From: DAIOEK01 sp964648485 | Lineage (GTDB): Bacteria; Chloroflexota; Anaerolineae; Anaerolineales; Anaerolineaceae | NCBI GenBank assembly: GCA_964648485.1 | Contig: CAZYOF010000005.1 | Coordinates: 129,047-193,046 of the forward strand | DNA length: 64,000 nucleotides | Reading direction: 5' to 3' | In this document: positions 61,967 through 64,000 of the stretch, in pieces | Layout of the letters: every line of letters begins with the position of its first letter | Numbering within the stretch: the stretch's first letter is position 1 | Notes under the pieces: generated by a model | Seen by the model: only the letters and a program-made list of their open reading frames with translations | The model's database searches: none | What the model was told of the DNA's origin: nothing | Made by a program: the position numbers and the translations under genes

Positions 61967-63061
61967 ATGAAAATACTGATCCGAAATGGCAAAAAAGAAA
62001 ACTGGCAACTTGTTCAATCCGCTGCTTATGGCGCAGAAAGCGAACTGCAAAAGCTGCTTGCCGAGCAGCCATCATTAATCTCTCTGGCTGAAGTGAGAGA
62101 AGGATGTGGACCACTGGTAGTTGCGGTTCGAGAATTTCCTCTGGATATTGGTTCTATTGATTTGATTGCATTTACTGCAGATGGGGATGTAGCGGTTATT
62201 GAATGTAAACTGGCAACCAACCAGGAAATAAAAAGAAAAGTAATTGGACAGGTAATGGAATATGGGGCGAATCTCTGGCAAATGAGTTATGAAGCATTAG
62301 ATGACCAAATATTCCTGCGCACACATAAACGGTTAATCGACCTAATTCAAGAAAACATATCTGACCCCACCTGGGATCAGGAAAAATTCCGTTCCAATGT
62401 AGAGTATGCCTTACAGAATGGCTACTTTATCTTAATGATCGCTGTAGATGAAATTCGAGAAGAACTAAGCCGTATTGTGCGTTTTATTAATGATGCCGGG
62501 AAACCTGCTTTTTCGATAGCCGCGCTTGAGATGCGCAGGTTCCAACATCAAGAAACCGAAATGCTGGTACCTCATGTATTTGGTTCTACGAAAAGCCCAA
62601 AAGAATCACAACCTGGTAATAGAAAGAAATGGGATGAAACATCATTTTTTGAGGCGCTCGCAGAAGAACATCCGGAGAGTGTGGAAACAGCTAAGGAAAT
62701 TCTTAATTGGACAAAGACAAATAAAAGAATATCTAGAATCTGGTGGGGTGAAGGTGGTAGATCAGGTTCGTTTGTGCCTGTTGTCAACCATAAAGATAGA
62801 GACCATCAACTTTTCGCGGTGTATACCTATGGCTCGATGGAAGTATATTTTCAATGGTATCAGCACAAACCTCCCTTTGATTCCGAAGAAAAACGGATGG
62901 CGTTGTTAAATAGATTAAATAGCATTGATGGTGTAAACGTTCCCTTGGATTCAATTACCCGGAGACCGAGTATTAAAATTAGCAATCTAAAGGATCGCGC
63001 TTCCATCGAACAACTGATGAGGGTTTTTGATTGGGTGATTCAGGAGGTTATTTCATCCTAG
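61967..63061 (+). CDS. PD-(D/E)XK nuclease-domain protein
   Basis: A 364-aa protein. The N-terminal half (about 20-105) shows a restriction-endonuclease-like core: E in LAEVREGCG-like helix, D in GSIDLIAFTADGDVAVIECKLATNQEI (D...ExK: ECK). The C-terminal half (about 215-364) is a separate alpha/beta domain with a Trp-rich WWGEGGRSGSFVPVV. AT-rich like the host. Such proteins occur among stand-alone nucleases and phage-defence genes; next to a prophage-like cassette, a defence role is possible but not shown. Confidence 0.65.
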   Translation: MKILIRNGKKENWQLVQSAAYGAESELQKLLAEQPSLISLAEVREGCGPLVVAVREFPLDIGSIDLIAFTADGDVAVIECKLATNQEIKRKVIGQVMEYGANLWQMSYEALDDQIFLRTHKRLIDLIQENISDPTWDQEKFRSNVEYALQNGYFILMIAVDEIREELSRIVRFINDAGKPAFSIAALEMRRFQHQETEMLVPHVFGSTKSPKESQPGNRKKWDETSFFEALAEEHPESVETAKEILNWTKTNKRISRIWWGEGGRSGSFVPVVNHKDRDHQLFAVYTYGSMEVYFQWYQHKPPFDSEEKRMALLNRLNSIDGVNVPLDSITRRPSIKISNLKDRASIEQLMRVFDWVIQEVISS

Positions 63062-63408
63062 AATTGAAATTTCCTACAAATAGTAGGGATTGAACCCCTA
63101 CCACAACTTAGGTGCATAAATTAATGTTTCAGCAACAATAATAGAAAAATAATGTGGAGGAATTTCGAAAATTCGCTTTTGTCATGCTGAACGGAGTGAA
63201 GCATCTCTACGAAAGTCTGTTGAGTTGGTATTCTGGGTAGAGATTCTTCGGGAAAAAATTCAGCCCTCCCTGGCCTAGCCCGCCAGGGCAAGGCAGAATG
63301 ACAAAATACAGAAACTATTAACAACTATGATTACTAAAAATAAAAGTTCGATAAGTTAAACCCAGAATCGGAAATTGGATCTTATCAACCTAATACGATA
63401 ATATCTGT
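63062..63408. other. Gap with dispersed repeat
   Basis: Contains a small stem CCTACaaatAGTAGG (from about 63074) and repeat copy 1 at 63177-63306. No gene seen. Confidence 0.6.
63177..63306. repeat. Dispersed palindromic (MITE-like) repeat, copy 1
   Basis: About 130 bp with terminal inverted repeats TTTTGTCATGCTG and CAGAATGACAAAA (one mismatch), and an internal arm pair around CATCTCTAC / GTAGAGATTCTTC. Ends with CCCGCCAGGGCAAGGCAG. Confidence 0.8.
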
Positions 63409-63717
63409 ATGACAAAAAATCGTACGTACTGCGTTTATATCCTTTCCAGTCTGTCCAGAGTTCTCTACACCGGGGTGACGAATGACCTGGAAAGAAGATT
63501 GTATGAACACAAAAACCATATCCTGCCGGGGTTTTCCGATAAGTACAATGTTAATCGTCTGGTGTATTACGAAGAGTATCAATACATAACAGATGCCATT
63601 GCCAGGGAGAAAGAAATCAAGGGTTGGGTCAGGAAGAAAAAGGTGGCGTTAATTGAGGCGGAGAATCCAAGGTGGGCTGATCTGGCTGCAGACTGGGGTT
63701 TGGATGGGGATGTTTAA
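63409..63717 (+). CDS. GIY-YIG nuclease superfamily protein (UPF0213/YhbQ-like)
   Basis: A 102-aa stand-alone GIY-YIG domain: YCVYILSS and YTGVTNDLERRLYEHK are the catalytic GIY...YIG equivalents (here VYI...YTG) with the conserved Arg, and the Glu/Asn later. Similar small GIY-YIG genes often occur next to dispersed repeats, and this one is flanked on both sides by copies. Function in the cell unknown. Confidence 0.85.
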   Translation: MTKNRTYCVYILSSLSRVLYTGVTNDLERRLYEHKNHILPGFSDKYNVNRLVYYEEYQYITDAIAREKEIKGWVRKKKVALIEAENPRWADLAADWGLDGDV

Positions 63718-63785
63718 TGCAAACAGGGTAAGTAATTCAAGCAATTATTTTTATTGATTCTAATACTGTCAAGAATAGACATTAA

Positions 63786-63917
63786 TTGTCATTCTGAGCC
63801 CTGGAGGGGCGAAGAATCTCTACGAGGGTTTGTTGTACCGGTAATCTGTGAAGAGATTCTTCGCTTCGCTCAGAATGACAGGTATTACAGCCCGCCAGGC
63901 AAGGCAGCATGACAAAA
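63786..63917. repeat. Dispersed palindromic repeat, copy 2
   Basis: TTGTCATTCTGAG at one end and CAGCATGACAAAA at the other, with the internal inverted pair GCGAAGAATCTCTAC and GAAGAGATTCTTCGC, then CTCAGAATGACAG. Shares the CCCGCCAGGCAAGGCAG tail with copy 1. Confidence 0.82.
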
Positions 63918-63969
63918 TCACAACTCCATCTCGAGCTGACCGTCGCCCTCTATGCCCTTCACCATGCCA

Positions 63970-64000
63970 TGTCATTCTGAGCCCTGAAAGGGCGAAGAAT
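63970..64000. repeat. Dispersed repeat, copy 3, cut by window end
   Basis: TGTCATTCTGAGCCCTGAAA and GGGCGAAGAAT match the left end of copy 2 almost exactly. Confidence 0.75.

Larger units (their letters stand above)
63718..64000. other. Repeat-rich end of the window
   Basis: Holds repeat copy 2 (63786-63917) and the start of copy 3. No coding gene seen. Confidence 0.6.

Noticed and set aside
1..64000. tRNA, rRNA and other structural RNA genes
   Set aside because: I looked in the larger gaps for tRNA-like cloverleaf ends and conserved rRNA motifs and saw none; a covariance search could still find a missed small RNA.

Overview
The window looks like a chromosomal piece of a Chloroflexota bacterium, most likely class Anaerolineae. 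This is inferred from gene content and style, not from a marker comparison. The supporting signs are a T-box-controlled pheST, an hrcA-grpE-dnaK-dnaJ-prmA operon with a CIRCE operator, many lipoproteins with Pro/Thr/Ala-rich linkers, several peptide/sugar ABC importers, a LytR-CpsA-Psr protein, DegV, and strong GGAGG ribosome binding sites. Most of the window is moderate in G+C. The stretch from about 54 to 61.8 kb is clearly G+C-richer (one sampled 60-base line at 61141 is 67% G+C, against 40% for the line at 62221). No rRNA, tRNA or CRISPR array was found.

Layout. 1-7.2 kb: the 3' part of a RecB/Cas4-like nuclease gene, recJ, a phenylalanine T-box, pheS and pheT. 7.2-8.6 kb (minus): lysine 2,3-aminomutase. 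8.9-14.6 kb: heat-shock operon. 14.7-25.6 kb: a membrane diguanylate cyclase, an M48 protease divergent from a PadR/HAAS pair, a thioredoxin-CcdA-type fusion, and cell-envelope genes (VanW, Trm112-like, LCP, a cysteine-protease-like protein). 25.7-30.1 kb: a ROK regulator with a sugar ABC importer that lacks its ATPase. 30.3-32.3 kb (minus): an S41 lipoprotein protease. 32.5-34.5 kb: a ChlI/ChlD-type chelatase locus split at a nine-A run. 34.5-36.4 kb: small regulatory and redox genes. 36.4-45.6 kb: a complete Opp/Dpp peptide importer, then a cytochrome c lipoprotein and a second family-5 binding protein. 45.6-52.1 kb: dnaG, rpoD, two membrane proteins, degV and a small gene. 52.2-53.7 kb (minus): two one-heme lipoproteins and an SH3 lipoprotein. 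53.8-61.8 kb (minus): a compact phage-derived cassette with its own promoter. 62-64 kb: a PD-(D/E)XK protein, then a GIY-YIG gene between copies of a dispersed repeat.

The two most interesting signals are these. (1) The ChlI-like ORF ends just after an A9 run. The VWA (ChlD) frame is open across the same run and has no start signal of its own. This is the arrangement expected for programmed -1 frameshifting that makes a short ChlI-like protein and a long ChlD-like fusion from one gene. (2) The phage-derived cassette holds portal, prohead protease fused to major capsid, holin-like, connector-like, GH25 muramidase and tail-like genes, but no recognisable terminase, tape measure or integrase. 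It is driven by an intact sigma-70 promoter flanked by two palindromes, and its holin-like gene is bracketed by two copies of a composite hairpin repeat. It could be a decayed prophage or a domesticated particle/lysis system.
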